Shown piece after piece: positions 5,410-5,533 of a DNA stretch of 5,533 bases. The notes under the pieces are model-generated. The model was not told the DNA's origin. It ran no database searches and worked only from the letters and a program-made list of their open reading frames with translations. The translations under genes were made by a program, and so were the position numbers. The number at the start of each line of letters is the position of its first letter. Position 1 is the stretch's first letter. The DNA comes from an uncultured Bermanella sp. (GTDB lineage: Bacteria > Pseudomonadota > Gammaproteobacteria > Pseudomonadales > Oceanobacteraceae): contig CAJXIK010000139.1 of NCBI GenBank assembly GCA_913054445.1, forward strand, positions 1 to 5,533. The letters run 5' to 3'.

Positions 5410-5533
5410 GCAAGCCGACAAACCGGAAACGATAACCACCCACCTTAGAGTAAGTAATGGCCAAGCAAGCCGACAAACCGGAAACGATAACCACCCACCT
5501 TAGAGTAAGTAATGGCCAAGCAAGCCGACAAAC
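5410..5533. repeat. Perfect 55-bp tandem repeat, truncated by the window end
   Basis: Positions 5410-5464 and 5465-5519 are identical, and 5520-5533 repeats the first 14 bases again, giving 2.25 visible copies with no mismatch. Each complete copy ends in GAGTAAGTAATGGCCAA, containing a weak ribosome binding site and an ATG (5457 and 5512). 55 is not a multiple of three, so each copy shifts frame. The absence of any divergence points to a recent duplication or an assembly artefact. Confidence 0.93.
5512..5533 (+). CDS. Possible start of a divergent gene, truncated by the window
   Basis: ATG 5512 has GAG seven bases upstream and reads MAKQADK before the window ends. The same start in the preceding repeat copy (ATG 5457) gives MAKQADKPETITTHLRVSNG and stays open to the window end in another frame. 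If a further full 55-bp copy follows, the frame from 5457 would meet a TAG. The gene would be divergent from phoB. Too little is visible to name a product. Confidence 0.28.

Overview
The window looks like chromosomal DNA of a gammaproteobacterium, probably a marine or environmental relative of the Pseudomonas/Cellvibrio/Alteromonas-type lineages. The reasons are the enteric/pseudomonad-style phoB-phoR pair with a Pho box, an 18-bp sequence nearly identical to the GacA/UvrY box of those groups, and a Csr/Rsm-type small RNA candidate. The genus cannot be fixed from the sequence alone.

Layout. (1) 25-525, minus: a small protein with an N-terminal MshEN-like (type II/IV pilus ATPase N-domain-like) module, one hydrophobic segment and a short exported tail. 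(2) 783-1550, plus, divergent from it: a secreted zinc-dependent S1/P1-type nuclease with all side-chain metal ligands of the family. (3) 1551-2116: a 566-bp gap with no credible protein gene. On its minus strand, about 1606-1815 reads as a CsrB/RsmZ-like RNA with eleven GGA motifs, several displayed in small hairpin loops. A near-perfect GacA box lies about 160-180 bp upstream at 1975-1992. This is the most interesting element of the window. (4) 2117-3010, plus: a response regulator with an intact receiver domain and a degenerate PilZ-like C-terminal domain; two GGA motifs surround its ribosome binding site. (5) 3062-3251: twelve and two-thirds copies of a 15-bp tandem repeat between the convergent response regulator and phoR. 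(6) 3252-5308, minus: phoB then phoR, the phosphate-starvation two-component system, preceded by a Pho box and a well-spaced -10 element. (7) 5410-5533: a perfect 55-bp tandem repeat running off the window; each complete copy carries a weak ribosome binding site and an ATG, so it probably lies over the start of a divergent gene.

How the parts may fit together (inference). PhoR senses phosphate status through the Pst/PhoU system and phosphorylates PhoB, which can also activate its own operon through the Pho box. The secreted nuclease could release nucleotides as a nutrient source, but no Pho box is visible upstream of it. The small RNA would sequester CsrA/RsmA under GacS/GacA control. The response regulator directly beyond its promoter region has GGA motifs at its translation start, so it is a reasonable candidate CsrA target. 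The MshEN-like and PilZ-like proteins both derive from c-di-GMP-binding folds, but both have changes in the ligand-binding motifs.
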